Origin: RHLJ01 sp040222455
Lineage (GTDB): Bacteria; Bacteroidota; Rhodothermia; Balneolales; Balneolaceae
Assembly (NCBI GenBank): GCA_040222455.1
Contig: JAVKDD010000025.1
Span: forward strand, 124,001-188,000
Reading direction: 5' to 3'
Length of the DNA stretch: 64,000 nucleotides
Notes under the pieces: model-generated
Seen by the model: the letters and a program-made list of their open reading frames with translations, nothing else
Database searches by the model: none
Told to the model about the DNA's origin: nothing
Program-made: the position numbers and the translations under genes
Shown: piece after piece, positions 1-9,127 of the stretch
How the letters are laid out: the number at the start of each line of letters is the position of its first letter
Numbering within the stretch: the first letter of the stretch is position 1

Positions 1-33
1 CTTTAAAGTGTTTTAAACTTATAAGAAAAAATT

Positions 34-116
34 AAAAAAAAACCCGACACCCCAGAAGAAAATAAATATAGTGGTCATCTATGTTTAAAAAGCTACTCTC
101 AACTTTGGGTGTCGGG
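34..116 (-). terminator. Long-loop hairpin with T-run, minus strand
   Basis: CCCGACACCC at 43-52 is the exact reverse complement of GGGTGTCGGG at 107-116. Read on the minus strand the 10-bp stem is followed by a run of nine T (complement of 34-42), as in a factor-independent terminator. It lies downstream of the radical SAM gene. The loop is about 54 nt, far longer than usual, so it may be the 3' end of a small structured RNA rather than a plain terminator. Confidence 0.6.
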
Positions 117-186
117 AAGCTACACTAGAAGACGAACGAAAAGAATATTTGTTTCTTACTTTTTGTTAAATAATTGTAAACAAGTT

Positions 187-1248
187 TTATTTAAATAGAG
201 TGAGTTGATCTCCTGAACTCTTTACAAAATGCTCAACTGTTAATGGTTTTCTATGCTTGTTTAAACCCAATCTTTTTGCCTGTATTGCAAATGCGTCTTT
301 TATTTGTTTTGAAAAATTACCTTCACCTCTCATTCTTTTCCCATAAGACGCTTCATAAAGTTTTCCCCCTCGCATATCAAGTAATCGATTTTTGATTTTT
401 TCTTTTCTTTCTGGAAAGTGTTGCTGAAGCCACTCAAGGAAAATATCTTTTACTTTATATGGCAAGCGTAAAACAATATAGCTAGCGCTAGTTGCTCCAG
501 CATCACATGCCGCCCTGAGTATATCAGCACATTCATGATCGGTTAAACCCGGTATAATGGGTGCAACATTAACTCCCACTGGAATACCTGCTTCAGCTAG
601 CATTTCTATAGCTTTTAATCTTCGATAAGGTCTTGAGGTTCGGGGCTCCATCACTTCTGTCAAACTTTTATCTAGAGACGTAATTGAAAGTGTGACATTC
701 ACACAGTTATAATCCGCGAGCATTTTTAAATAATCGATATCACGGGTTATCAAAAAATTCTTGGTAATGATACCAACGGGGTTTTTAAAATCGGCTAATA
801 CTCCTAAACATTTTCGAGTAATTTCCAACTTTCGTTCAATAGGTTGATAAACGTCTGTAATCCCACTCATTGCAATTACTTGTGGCTCCCATTTTGGGGA
901 AATGAGTGTTTTTTTCAGAAGCTCAGGCGCATCATATTTAACCACGATCTTAGTTTCGAAATCAAGCCCAACGGAAAAGCCCAGATATTCATGAAAAGGT
1001 CGGGCATAACAATAAATACACCCATGTTCACACCCTCTATAAGGATTTAATCCAGCTTCGAAAGGAATATCCGGACTTTTATTAAATGAAATGATATTCT
1101 TGGTGTCATCTTTGAAAAGCTGTGTTTTTTGAGAAGGTTTTTCACCAGATTCTATGTCAAGATCATAATCTAGATAATGCCCTTCAAACCGATTTATGGG
1201 ATTATCTGATGCACCACGACCTTTTTTTGATTTTTGTAACGGGACCAT
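187..1248 (-). CDS. SplB-like radical SAM protein (PA0069/Rv2578c family)
   Basis: 353 residues. Radical SAM enzyme with the iron-sulfur motif CX3CX2C at C73, C77 and C80 (RGCEHGCIYC), followed by a TIM-barrel-type region containing KNFLITRDIDYL and APIIPGLTD. The PA0069/Rv2578c family is related to spore photoproduct lyase by sequence, but its substrate is not established, and I assign none. The ATG start lies 17 bp from an AT-rich 20-bp motif (1266-1285) that is nearly repeated before umuD, suggesting DNA-damage control. It appears monocistronic, with a terminator-like hairpin downstream at 34-116. Length is normal for the family. Confidence 0.85.
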   Translation of the reverse strand: MVPLQKSKKGRGASDNPINRFEGHYLDYDLDIESGEKPSQKTQLFKDDTKNIISFNKSPDIPFEAGLNPYRGCEHGCIYCYARPFHEYLGFSVGLDFETKIVVKYDAPELLKKTLISPKWEPQVIAMSGITDVYQPIERKLEITRKCLGVLADFKNPVGIITKNFLITRDIDYLKMLADYNCVNVTLSITSLDKSLTEVMEPRTSRPYRRLKAIEMLAEAGIPVGVNVAPIIPGLTDHECADILRAACDAGATSASYIVLRLPYKVKDIFLEWLQQHFPERKEKIKNRLLDMRGGKLYEASYGKRMRGEGNFSKQIKDAFAIQAKRLGLNKHRKPLTVEHFVKSSGDQLTLFK

Positions 1249-1265
1249 ATTTGAGAAATTAAATT

Positions 1266-1285
1266 ACACATATATTGTACATATT
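1266..1285 (-). promoter_or_regulatory. Candidate operator shared with umuDC
   Basis: The 20 bases here match 33341-33360 upstream of umuD at 17 of 20 positions. Both contain ACACATATA followed by a second ACATAT unit with an 11-bp period. On the gene's own strand this is ATATGT-N5-ATATGT. An 11-bp direct-repeat spacing resembles some LexA boxes (for example GTTC-N7-GTTC in alphaproteobacteria). The assignment is inferred, and AT-rich background makes partial matches cheap. Confidence 0.4.
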
Positions 1286-1313
1286 ATTTATCCTCATTTC
1301 AACATCCTTAAAT

Positions 1314-1344
1314 AAAAAAACCTTTCAAAGTGAAAGGTTTTTTT
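1314..1344. terminator. Bidirectional intrinsic terminator
   Basis: Stem CCTTTCA (1321-1327) / TGAAAGG (1331-1337) with a 3-nt loop, flanked by seven A on one side and seven T on the other. On the minus strand it terminates the amidohydrolase transcript and the remnant that follows it. Confidence 0.8.
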
Positions 1345-1397
1345 AACTCATATGTCTTTATCTATTCCGAACAAACAATATTTGCAAGCGTAACATC

Positions 1398-1715
1398 TCA
1401 ACAGGATTTTTCACCATTAATATTATTCGACGAAATTATAAATCCTGCATTCTTTTCTGTATAAAAACTCACGGTTGTACTTTCAGCGGAAGAAGCATCA
1501 TAATAAACTACAGTTTTCGAAGTTCCGTCAAAATCATATTCGATGGTATCACCGAGATTATCGTTTCTACCACTTTTCACTTCTAAATCAACTGAAGTAA
1601 AAGTTTCTTCGCGAGACCATGAAATAAAAGAAACTTCTTCACTTGTTCTAAGATCATAATGAGTCCACGTTCCAGTGGTTGCGTCATAATCTGATGTTCC
1701 TTTTCCGATAAACTC
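1398..1715 (-). pseudogene. Headless gene remnant in frame after the amidohydrolase stop
   Basis: Beginning with the codon after the amidohydrolase TAA (1716-1718), the same frame stays open for 105 codons to a TGA at 1398-1400. The translation has ordinary protein composition (for example TGTWTHYDL, DTIEYDFDGT, TTVSFYTEKNAG) and looks like the C-terminal part of a beta-rich exported protein. There is no ATG; the only start-like codon is an internal GTG at 1578-1580 that would give 60 residues. I read it as the 3' end of a gene whose 5' part was lost, or a domain reached only by stop-codon readthrough. No family is recognised. Confidence 0.6.
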
Positions 1716-3386
1716 TTATTTACTAAAAACTTTTTCGCCCGCAACCCAGGTTTCTAGTACTTCAATCTTCCACAACTCGCTTGCAGGAGTATTGAAAAAA
1801 TCTTGATCAATAAAAATGAAATCTGCCCATTTCCCAGGCTCTAATGAGCCAAGAATATCTTCTTGATGAGCAGCAAAAGCTGCATCCAATGTAAAAGCTT
1901 TTAATGCTTGTTCTCGTGAAAGAGCTTCCTCGGGGTACCATCCACCTTCAGGTTCTCCATCATGTCCCATTCGGGTAATAGCAGAGTATAAGCCGAAAAA
2001 TGGATTCGAATGTTCTACAGGAAAGTCAGAACCTGCCGCTACGACAGTTCCTTGATCTAAGAACGTTTGCCATGCGTAACCACCTTTAATTCGTTGCGGT
2101 CCTACTCGATCTTCCGCCATATTTTTATCACTGGTAGCATGTGTGGGTTGCATAGATGCAATGATGTCAAGTTCTTTAAATCGAGGAATATCGTCTAATG
2201 CAACTATCTGAGCATGTTCTACCCGGTTTCTTAATCCTTGGTCTCCATGCTGAGACTTGCCAAAAGCTATGGCATTTAAAACTTGTCGGTTACCCGCATC
2301 ACCGATAGCATGAATATTTGCCTGAAAACCTTGCCCCATTACTTTTGAGGCCATCTCATTCATTTCTTCCTGACTCACAAACAATAAACCTTTATTCCCT
2401 GGATCATCAGAATAGGGCTGAATCATTGCGGCGCCTCTACTCCCTAACGCGCCATCAGAATATAATTTAACACTTCTTAAAGCGAGCATATCATCAGCGT
2501 ACGAATTGATAGGACCATTTGCTGAAAGCGTATCGAATACCGGTCCAGCTCCTGAGATCATTCCATAAATTCGTGTTGTGAGTTGATCTTCATCTGCAAA
2601 TTCTTTGTATAATTCCCATGTTTGTACACCAACACCCGCATCGTGTACAGAAGTAATGCCCTCACTTGCCATTTTCTCGAGTGCTTTTTCTAAAGCAAGT
2701 TTTCTCTTTGAGTCTGAGTTGGGTGGTATGATGGAATTTATATATCCTTCCGCAGCATCAATAAAAATTCCAGTTGCATTTCCTCGAGGATCTCGAATAA
2801 TCTTTCCACCCTGCGGATCTGGCGTATCTTGGCTAATTCCGGCTAATCGCATAGCCATTGTATTTCCCCATCCTGCATGTCCATCTACCCGGCTTAACCA
2901 TACTGGACGATCTGAAACAACTTTGTCAAGATCTTCGGCAGTAGGAAATTCATTTTGCGGCCACAATGTTTGATTCCAGCCTCTCCCAAGTATCCACTCC
3001 AAATCCGGGTTTTCATTTGCATAGTCGCCAATTTTTTGAAGAGTTGCGTCCAGTGTTTGAATACCTGCTAAATTGACCTCAAGCTGTTGAAACCCTAAAC
3101 CCATTACATGACCATGAGCATCATTTAAACCTGGGAGCATCGTTTTTCCTTCCCCGTCGATTAAAATTCCTTCATATTTTTCTTTAAGTCCAGTATCTCC
3201 AATTTCTACAACTTGACCATTTGCAAATACGATAGTTGAAAATTCTAAGAGTTCACCATTTGAAAACGTATATCCATTTACATTTGAAATGATGGTGTTT
3301 TGAGGTTGTTGTGCACAACTTACTCCTAGTAATAGGAAAACTATGAAATATGTTGTTTTTATTTTATCTAAAAAAGACTGCTGCAT
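1716..3386 (-). CDS. Lipoprotein amidohydrolase (YtcJ-like, Amidohydro_3)
   Basis: 556 residues. The N-terminus has a hydrophobic stretch ending GVSC with Cys24 as the likely lipidation site, so the enzyme is probably anchored in the envelope. The metal-binding HxH is H91/H93 (NDAHGHVMG). Later family landmarks are SVHDAGVG, KLYSDGALGSRGA, NIHAIGDAGN and AAGSDFPVEH. The family hydrolyses C-N bonds of varied amides and imides; the substrate cannot be read from sequence. The product ends normally (WVAGEKVFSK), so the open frame continuing past its stop is not needed for the fold. It is transcribed away from the histidine kinase gene. Confidence 0.85.
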   Translation of the reverse strand: MQQSFLDKIKTTYFIVFLLLGVSCAQQPQNTIISNVNGYTFSNGELLEFSTIVFANGQVVEIGDTGLKEKYEGILIDGEGKTMLPGLNDAHGHVMGLGFQQLEVNLAGIQTLDATLQKIGDYANENPDLEWILGRGWNQTLWPQNEFPTAEDLDKVVSDRPVWLSRVDGHAGWGNTMAMRLAGISQDTPDPQGGKIIRDPRGNATGIFIDAAEGYINSIIPPNSDSKRKLALEKALEKMASEGITSVHDAGVGVQTWELYKEFADEDQLTTRIYGMISGAGPVFDTLSANGPINSYADDMLALRSVKLYSDGALGSRGAAMIQPYSDDPGNKGLLFVSQEEMNEMASKVMGQGFQANIHAIGDAGNRQVLNAIAFGKSQHGDQGLRNRVEHAQIVALDDIPRFKELDIIASMQPTHATSDKNMAEDRVGPQRIKGGYAWQTFLDQGTVVAAGSDFPVEHSNPFFGLYSAITRMGHDGEPEGGWYPEEALSREQALKAFTLDAAFAAHQEDILGSLEPGKWADFIFIDQDFFNTPASELWKIEVLETWVAGEKVFSK

Positions 3387-3514
3387 GATTATGAGTTATT
3401 ACTTTTACATTTATATTTATAGTTTACAAAAATGATAACTTAAAGATGAGAGTTTCTTAAGTAATATTGATTTGACGAAGATTTTTGTTTTCTTCTTTTT
3501 TCAAATATCTATTC

Positions 3515-5533
3515 ATGCAAATCTATTTAATTATATTATTTATTCTTTTTGGGTTTTCCTTATCTAAGGCTCAGGAACAAGTTGCTTTAATAGATTCTTT
3601 GATTCAGGAAATTAACACTGCTCAGTCTGATACTTCACTGGCAAATATTTACCTTGAGCTAGCTGACAATTACAAATACTTAGATCAAGATAGCACCCTC
3701 AAGTATGTGAATCTAGCAAAAGCTTCTATCGTTGAAACGTATTATCCTAAAGGATTGGCAACCGCTACAGGCTATGAGGCTGGCATTTACTTCATGAGAG
3801 GCGAATATGAAAAGGTAGCAGAAACCGCCCGAATTGGTTTGCAAGAAATAGAAGGTGTTGAAAATCTTGAAAAGCTAAGGGCTGATTTACTTAGGATAAT
3901 TGGGGTTTCATATGGTTCTAGAGGAATATATGACTTGAGTTTGAAATTCTTTTTAGATTCACAGAACATTTATAAAGCGATTGGCGATTCTGCTGCAATC
4001 ATTACTTCATTAAATAATATTGGCGTTGTTCATCTGAAATTAAATGATTTTGAAGAAGCACTTGAGATTTTTGAAGAATTAAGCCGTATTGCAGATTTTA
4101 ATAACCCTGATAATGTTACGATCCCAGTTAATCTTGGCTTTATTTACTATGAACTGGGCCAACTGCAGAGAGCTAAAGATCAACTCCAACAGGCATTAAA
4201 CTACCCTGGTGAAATAGACAAACGGGCATATGGTCTTTCATACTTCAAGCTTGGTGAAATATACTCATTGGAGGGTAAGTTTGATGAGGCAATTGATGCT
4301 TTTAATGCCTCAATTGCTGTTTATGCTGGTTTAGACAATGAACTTGAAAAAGTACAATCTCTCAATGGAATTGCCAGAGTTTATTTAGAACAAAATGATT
4401 ATTTAGCAGCTGAAACTTATGCAAATCAAGCTTTAGATATTTCAACCAGATTTAATGGGTTACCTCAAAAAAGGAACTCATTAGAAACGCTTTATTTACT
4501 AAATAAGAAGAATCAACAACCTTCTAAAGCACTTAGTTTTCTTGAACGTTTTCACGAGGTTTCAGACAGCCTGCAGAATGCAGAAGTTGATTCTGAAATA
4601 GCTAGGCTCTCTGCAGAGTATGAGTTCTATCAAAAAGAAAATGAGTTACTGATAAAACAAAAAGAGCAAGAGCTAAAAAATCAAGCTCAAATAAATCGTC
4701 AAAAATTAATTTCGATAGGTTTGATAATTGTTGTTGGCTTAGCTTTGATCCTGATCATTTTTATGCACCGAACAAATCTTCATAAAAAAGAAACAAATAA
4801 ATTACTTTCTTTGAAAAATGACGAGATTCAAGATAAAGCCGAAAAACTAGAACAATCGAATGTGGTTAAAAATAGGCTATTTTCAATTTTGGCACATGAT
4901 TTAAGAGGGCCTCTAAGTTCGTTATATGGAGCTTTTCACCTAATAGAATCTAATGCGGTTTCGCAAGAAGAGCTTGACAGAATAATCCCTGATGTAGCTA
5001 AAAGGTTTAAATACACGTCAACTCTTTTAAACAACCTGTTACAATGGTCACAAAGCCAGATGGAAGGTTATAAAGTTGAGCCATCAAGATTCGACTTGAT
5101 TTCACTAATTGAAGAAAAGAAGCAACTACTAAAAACTAAATTAGATGAAAAAGAAATCAACCTAACATTACCAGAAGGAGAATATGTAGTTTATGCTGAC
5201 AGGAATATGATTGATTTGGTAGTCCAAAATTTGATTTCTAATTCTACAAAATACTGCTTTAAAGGGGGGCAAATTGAAGTCTCGATTACTGGTCAAGATG
5301 AAGAAGGAGCCAGAGTATCTATTAAAGATTCTGGAATAGGTATAAAATCTGAGGATATTGAAAAACTTTTCTCTGATGGCTTTTATACTACTGAAGGGAC
5401 TTACTCCGAAAAAGGAACCGGTCTTGGATTAATGCTTTGTAAGGATTTTATAACAAGAAATAATGGTGAGATTTGGGTTGAAAGTAACTATGGAAAAGGA
5501 AGTACATTCCATTTCACTATTCCACATCCATAA
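3515..5533 (+). CDS. TPR-containing sensor histidine kinase
   Basis: 672 residues from the ATG at 3515, which begins a clear signal peptide (LIILFILFGFSLSKAQ); an upstream TTG at 3485 would add ten residues and is less likely. Residues about 30-390 are TPR repeats (for example SLNNIGVVHLKLNDFEEAL) in the periplasm. A membrane segment follows near 397-416, then a coiled coil. Next comes a HisKA domain with phosphoacceptor His near residue 461 (SILAHDLRGPL). The HATPase_c domain has its N box (NLISNSTKY) and G boxes (DSGIGIK, GTGLGLML). No response regulator is adjacent, so its partner is elsewhere. It overlaps the convergent Nudix gene by 17 bp. Confidence 0.9.
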   Translation: MQIYLIILFILFGFSLSKAQEQVALIDSLIQEINTAQSDTSLANIYLELADNYKYLDQDSTLKYVNLAKASIVETYYPKGLATATGYEAGIYFMRGEYEKVAETARIGLQEIEGVENLEKLRADLLRIIGVSYGSRGIYDLSLKFFLDSQNIYKAIGDSAAIITSLNNIGVVHLKLNDFEEALEIFEELSRIADFNNPDNVTIPVNLGFIYYELGQLQRAKDQLQQALNYPGEIDKRAYGLSYFKLGEIYSLEGKFDEAIDAFNASIAVYAGLDNELEKVQSLNGIARVYLEQNDYLAAETYANQALDISTRFNGLPQKRNSLETLYLLNKKNQQPSKALSFLERFHEVSDSLQNAEVDSEIARLSAEYEFYQKENELLIKQKEQELKNQAQINRQKLISIGLIIVVGLALILIIFMHRTNLHKKETNKLLSLKNDEIQDKAEKLEQSNVVKNRLFSILAHDLRGPLSSLYGAFHLIESNAVSQEELDRIIPDVAKRFKYTSTLLNNLLQWSQSQMEGYKVEPSRFDLISLIEEKKQLLKTKLDEKEINLTLPEGEYVVYADRNMIDLVVQNLISNSTKYCFKGGQIEVSITGQDEEGARVSIKDSGIGIKSEDIEKLFSDGFYTTEGTYSEKGTGLGLMLCKDFITRNNGEIWVESNYGKGSTFHFTIPHP

Positions 5534-5981
5534 AATCTGTACTTAACCGATTGCTTTTCCAAAATTCACTTTTCAAAAAATCAGGTTTTACATTCCTGTT
5601 TTTAATTTCTGAGAGTTCTACAAATTCTATTTCTTTTAGGAGTTGGAAGTTTGAATCATTTTCCGGATCAAAACCTAGTTTCATTTCCCCTTTAATCGCT
5701 TCAACCCAAAAGAAAAACTCAATTGCATGAAAAGGGTGTTCAATAAGTTCGTTAATGTGTGCAAGCTTCCTAACAGTAATACTCATCGATGTTTCTTCTG
5801 CATACTCTCTTTGAAGTGCTTTATGCATTGATTCTCCAAATTCTACTCCACCACCAGGTGGTGTCCAAATATCTTGGTTTGAAATTGGAGATTTGAGTTT
5901 GACTAATAACAGCTTGCCATCTTTAATCAGCAACCCAGCTACTCTAATTCGTAACTTGCCAGAGTAAATAGAATCACTCAC
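5517..5981 (-). CDS. Nudix hydrolase
   Basis: 154 residues with a Nudix box from G44 to M66 (GX5EX7REYXEEXS), giving the metal-binding E59, E62 and E63; the usual final Gly is Ser65. Nudix enzymes cleave nucleoside diphosphates linked to another moiety, and the specific substrate is unknown. The GTG start overlaps the TGA of pyrG (GTGA), so the two are translationally coupled, which fits a nucleotide-related role such as house-cleaning of damaged nucleotides. The 3' end overlaps the convergent histidine kinase gene. Confidence 0.88.
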   Translation of the reverse strand: MSDSIYSGKLRIRVAGLLIKDGKLLLVKLKSPISNQDIWTPPGGGVEFGESMHKALQREYAEETSMSITVRKLAHINELIEHPFHAIEFFFWVEAIKGEMKLGFDPENDSNFQLLKEIEFVELSEIKNRNVKPDFLKSEFWKSNRLSTDFMDVE

Positions 5982-7633
5982 TTTTCTACCGCTTCTTTAC
6001 TCTCCTTTTTTGGAGTAAAACCAGTCCCTGTTTTTGCATATTTGAGACTAGCTTTTACAAAATCTACAAATAATGGCTGTGGATTATTGACCGTACTTCT
6101 TAATTCTGGATGAAACTGTACCCCAACAAACCAAGGGTGTTCTGGAATTTCAACAATTTCAACTAAGTCTCTTTCAGGGTTCATCCCCGATAGTTGCATA
6201 CCATTTTCAGTTAATTTATACCGAAGGTTATTATTTACTTCATAACGATGGCGATGCCGTTCATCTACAAGCTCTGTACCATATGCGAGATGCGCTTTAG
6301 TGCCTTTCTCTAGCTTGCAACTATACTTTCCTAACCTCATAGTTCCACCCATATTTTCGATATCTTTTTGATCATGCATGATATCGATAATCGGATACTC
6401 AGTATCTTGGTCGAATTCGGAACTGTTCGCATCTTTCCAGCCACATACATTTCGTGCATATTCAATTACTGCACATTGCATTCCCAAACAAATCCCGAAA
6501 AAAGGAATATTTTTTGTCCGAGCAAATTTTACAGCCGAAAGTTTGCCCTCTATTCCTCTTCCACCAAATCCTGGAGCAACTAAAATGCCAGAAACTCCTT
6601 TAAGTTTTTTTGCGACGTTCTTTTCTGTAAGATTGTCTGACTGAACCCACTTTATCTTAACCTTACAATCGTTAACTGCACCAGCATGTATAAATGCCTC
6701 TACAATTGATTTATATGAATCGTGATGTTCTACATATTTACCAACCAATGCTATTTCAATAGAACCAGAAGGATTACAAACCGCCTCAACGAAACCTATC
6801 CAATTTTCAAGATTAGGTTCTTTCGTTTCCAGTTTTAATTTTTCGATCACTCGCTCGTCTAACTTTTGCTCTTGCATTAAAAGCGGAACTTCATAAATAC
6901 TTCGCGCATCAATCGACTCTATCACATCTTCTAAATCAACATTACAAAAACGCGCTACTTTATTTCTGATAGATTCATCAAGATGATGCTCGGTTCTACA
7001 AACCAAAATATCGGGTTGAAGACCGCTTTCAGAAAGTGTTTTAACAGAATGCTGAGTGGGTTTTGTTTTTAGTTCTCCGGCGGCGGCTAAATATGGAACT
7101 AACGTTAAGTGTATGGAAAGGGTGTTTGAACGACCTACATTATACCTTAACTGCCTAACTGCTTCTATATATGGAAGGCTTTCGATATCACCAACTGTGC
7201 CACCAATTTCGATGATTACTATATCATAATCTCCGGATTGACCCAATTTTAAAACGTGTGATTGGATTTCATCTGTTATATGAGGGATTACTTGAACTGT
7301 TTTACCTAGATAAGCTCCCTGTCGCTCTTTCATTATAACGTCGTAGTAAATACGCCCGGTTGTAACATTATTTGTTTGCGAAGTCTTTATATCCAGAAAA
7401 CGCTCATAATGTCCTAAATCCAAATCTGTTTCAGCACCATCATCTGTAACATAAACCTCTCCATGTTCATAGGGGTTCATAGTGCCAGGATCTACATTTA
7501 TATAAGGATCGAGCTTTTGGACCGTTACTTTTAAACCTCGGGCAACCAAAAGTCGACCCAAAGATGCACAGATGATTCCTTTTCCTAGAGAAGATGTTAC
7601 CCCACCGGTAACAAAAATATACTTAGTAGACAT
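5978..7633 (-). CDS. pyrG: CTP synthase
   Basis: 551 residues from the ATG at 7633, which gives the standard N-terminus MSTKYIFVTGGVTSSLGKG; an in-frame GTG at 7678 would add an atypical 15-residue tail. The amidoligase half contains the P-loop-like GGVTSSLGKG and IEIGGTVGDIES. The C-terminal class I glutaminase has its nucleophile Cys near residue 382 (FFGICLGMQ) and HPEL close to the end. It makes CTP from UTP, ATP and glutamine. It is first in a two-gene operon with the Nudix gene. Confidence 0.97.
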   Translation of the reverse strand: MSTKYIFVTGGVTSSLGKGIICASLGRLLVARGLKVTVQKLDPYINVDPGTMNPYEHGEVYVTDDGAETDLDLGHYERFLDIKTSQTNNVTTGRIYYDVIMKERQGAYLGKTVQVIPHITDEIQSHVLKLGQSGDYDIVIIEIGGTVGDIESLPYIEAVRQLRYNVGRSNTLSIHLTLVPYLAAAGELKTKPTQHSVKTLSESGLQPDILVCRTEHHLDESIRNKVARFCNVDLEDVIESIDARSIYEVPLLMQEQKLDERVIEKLKLETKEPNLENWIGFVEAVCNPSGSIEIALVGKYVEHHDSYKSIVEAFIHAGAVNDCKVKIKWVQSDNLTEKNVAKKLKGVSGILVAPGFGGRGIEGKLSAVKFARTKNIPFFGICLGMQCAVIEYARNVCGWKDANSSEFDQDTEYPIIDIMHDQKDIENMGGTMRLGKYSCKLEKGTKAHLAYGTELVDERHRHRYEVNNNLRYKLTENGMQLSGMNPERDLVEIVEIPEHPWFVGVQFHPELRSTVNNPQPLFVDFVKASLKYAKTGTGFTPKKESKEAVEK

Positions 7634-7721
7634 TTGGAAGTGAGTGAAGTTGATGGATGGAAAAGATAGCACACTCACTCCCCTTCTTCAATTTAATAAG
7701 CCGAAAAAACCGATTATTTAC

Positions 7722-8561
7722 TCACAAGTTTTCCACAACTTTTTTAAGTAGATCTGGTTTATCGGAAAAAATACCACTTGCTCCTTTTTCTATAATCGTT
7801 TTCATGAGTTTTTCATCGTTAACTGTATAAATAAAAAAGGGAATGTTGTTAGTCTTTAAATCTTCGATCCATTCATCACTAAGTTGTCTATGGCTGCAAT
7901 TAAAAGCATTTACCTTATACTTGGTAACCAGCTCAGAAGGTTTCATGTCTCCTGATTGACTTTTTTCATACAAGATTGCTTTAGACATTTCAGGAGCTAA
8001 TTTTTCTAAATGCTCCATTACCCGATAGTCGAAGCTTGAAAAAATAACCTGATCTCCAACTCCTGCTTTCTCCACTATTTGCAAAGCCTTTTCAATAATT
8101 CCATCCTTTAATTCATCAGTTACTGCTTCTGTTTTAATCTCAATATTAACAGATATTTTATCCTTTGTGTAAGCAAGAACTTCTGAGAGAGTGGGGAATG
8201 GCTCTCCTGAATATTTATCACTAAACCAGCTTCCGGTTTCCAAGTTTTTCAATTCTCTGAGAGTATAGTTACTTACTAGTCCTTTTCCATTAGTTGTTCG
8301 ATCTACGGTTTCATCATGTACAACAACTGGAACCCCATCTTTTGATAATGATACATCGAGTTCAATCATCTCTGCTTTCATTTCTATGGCAAGTTTAAAG
8401 GCAGAATGTGTGTTTTCTGGGGCATAAAAGCTTGCCCCACGATGAGCAATTACTATAAATCCATCTTCATTGTTAGTAGGTATATCTGGAAGAGAATTTG
8501 TTTGTGCCATGAGCAGAGAAGAATGAAGAAGCAGACTTAGAAGAAAGAAAATTTGTTTCAT
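7722..8561 (-). CDS. Secreted glycerophosphodiester phosphodiesterase
   Basis: 279 residues with a signal peptide (FFLLSLLLHSSLLMAQ) and a GDPD domain. Catalytic residues are visible: H40-R41 (IAHRGAS), E67 and D69 (ELDV), and H82-D83 (VVHDETVDRT). It hydrolyses glycerophosphodiesters to glycerol-3-phosphate plus an alcohol in the periplasm, probably for phosphate and carbon scavenging from lipids. The C-terminal FIYTVNDEKLM and GIFSDKPDLL are typical of UgpQ-like enzymes. It is downstream of and codirectional with the small membrane protein gene, but separated by 144 bp, so co-transcription is uncertain. Confidence 0.92.
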   Translation of the reverse strand: MKQIFFLLSLLLHSSLLMAQTNSLPDIPTNNEDGFIVIAHRGASFYAPENTHSAFKLAIEMKAEMIELDVSLSKDGVPVVVHDETVDRTTNGKGLVSNYTLRELKNLETGSWFSDKYSGEPFPTLSEVLAYTKDKISVNIEIKTEAVTDELKDGIIEKALQIVEKAGVGDQVIFSSFDYRVMEHLEKLAPEMSKAILYEKSQSGDMKPSELVTKYKVNAFNCSHRQLSDEWIEDLKTNNIPFFIYTVNDEKLMKTIIEKGASGIFSDKPDLLKKVVENL

Positions 8562-8705
8562 TACAACTCTTTTAAAAATGTGGTTACAATAAACAATTTT
8601 CCCATTACTGAATCAGATAATTTTTCAGTTTTTAATTATTCATAACATTTTAAAGATTTTTATCTATATCTATTAAAAATGATATGTTATTAATTTCTTT
8701 ATTCT

Positions 8706-9056
8706 TTAGTTCTGGGAATTAATAACCTTTTTGATTGCTCTGTTTAAAAGAGAGTCGAACGAATCTGTGTGAGTGAGAATGTAATACACAAAATAAAGTC
8801 CTATAACAGTTGTAATGCTTCCAACTGCTGTCATAATGGTTGCAATCCAATCGGGTTGAATAATATTGAGAACTGAAAGCGCTACCACGCTAAGGCCTAA
8901 AAAAATCTGTGATAATGCTGATAACAAATGTAATCCATTAATTGAATGGACTCTATCAAAAAAAACAGAAAAACTACTAAGGTTTCGGGTAGGTTTATCT
9001 ACCCGAATTGAGTTCTCTTGAACTAAAGAATTTTTTTCTTTGGGTTCCTCGTACAT
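8706..9056 (-). CDS. Small two-helix membrane protein, unknown function
   Basis: 116 residues. The first 40 are polar. Two hydrophobic segments follow at about 44-63 (LLSALSQIFLGLSVVALSVL) and 71-92 (IATIMTAVGSITTVIGLYFVYY), separated by IIQPDW. A short basic tail ends the protein. No family recognised. The start codon at 9054-9056 sits only 71 bp from the divergent rlmB start, so the two genes share a compact promoter region. Its length and membrane topology make a real gene likely. Confidence 0.6.
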   Translation of the reverse strand: MYEEPKEKNSLVQENSIRVDKPTRNLSSFSVFFDRVHSINGLHLLSALSQIFLGLSVVALSVLNIIQPDWIATIMTAVGSITTVIGLYFVYYILTHTDSFDSLLNRAIKKVINSQN

Positions 9057-9127
9057 GTCCTTACTTTTTAACTAACTGCGACTATTACTTTATAATAATA
9101 AAAAGTGCATTTCATTTAAAATTAATT

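Noticed and set aside
5517..5981. Nudix protein as inactive because the last Gly of the box is Ser
   Set aside because: The catalytic REYxEE residues are intact and substitutions at that glycine occur in active Nudix enzymes.
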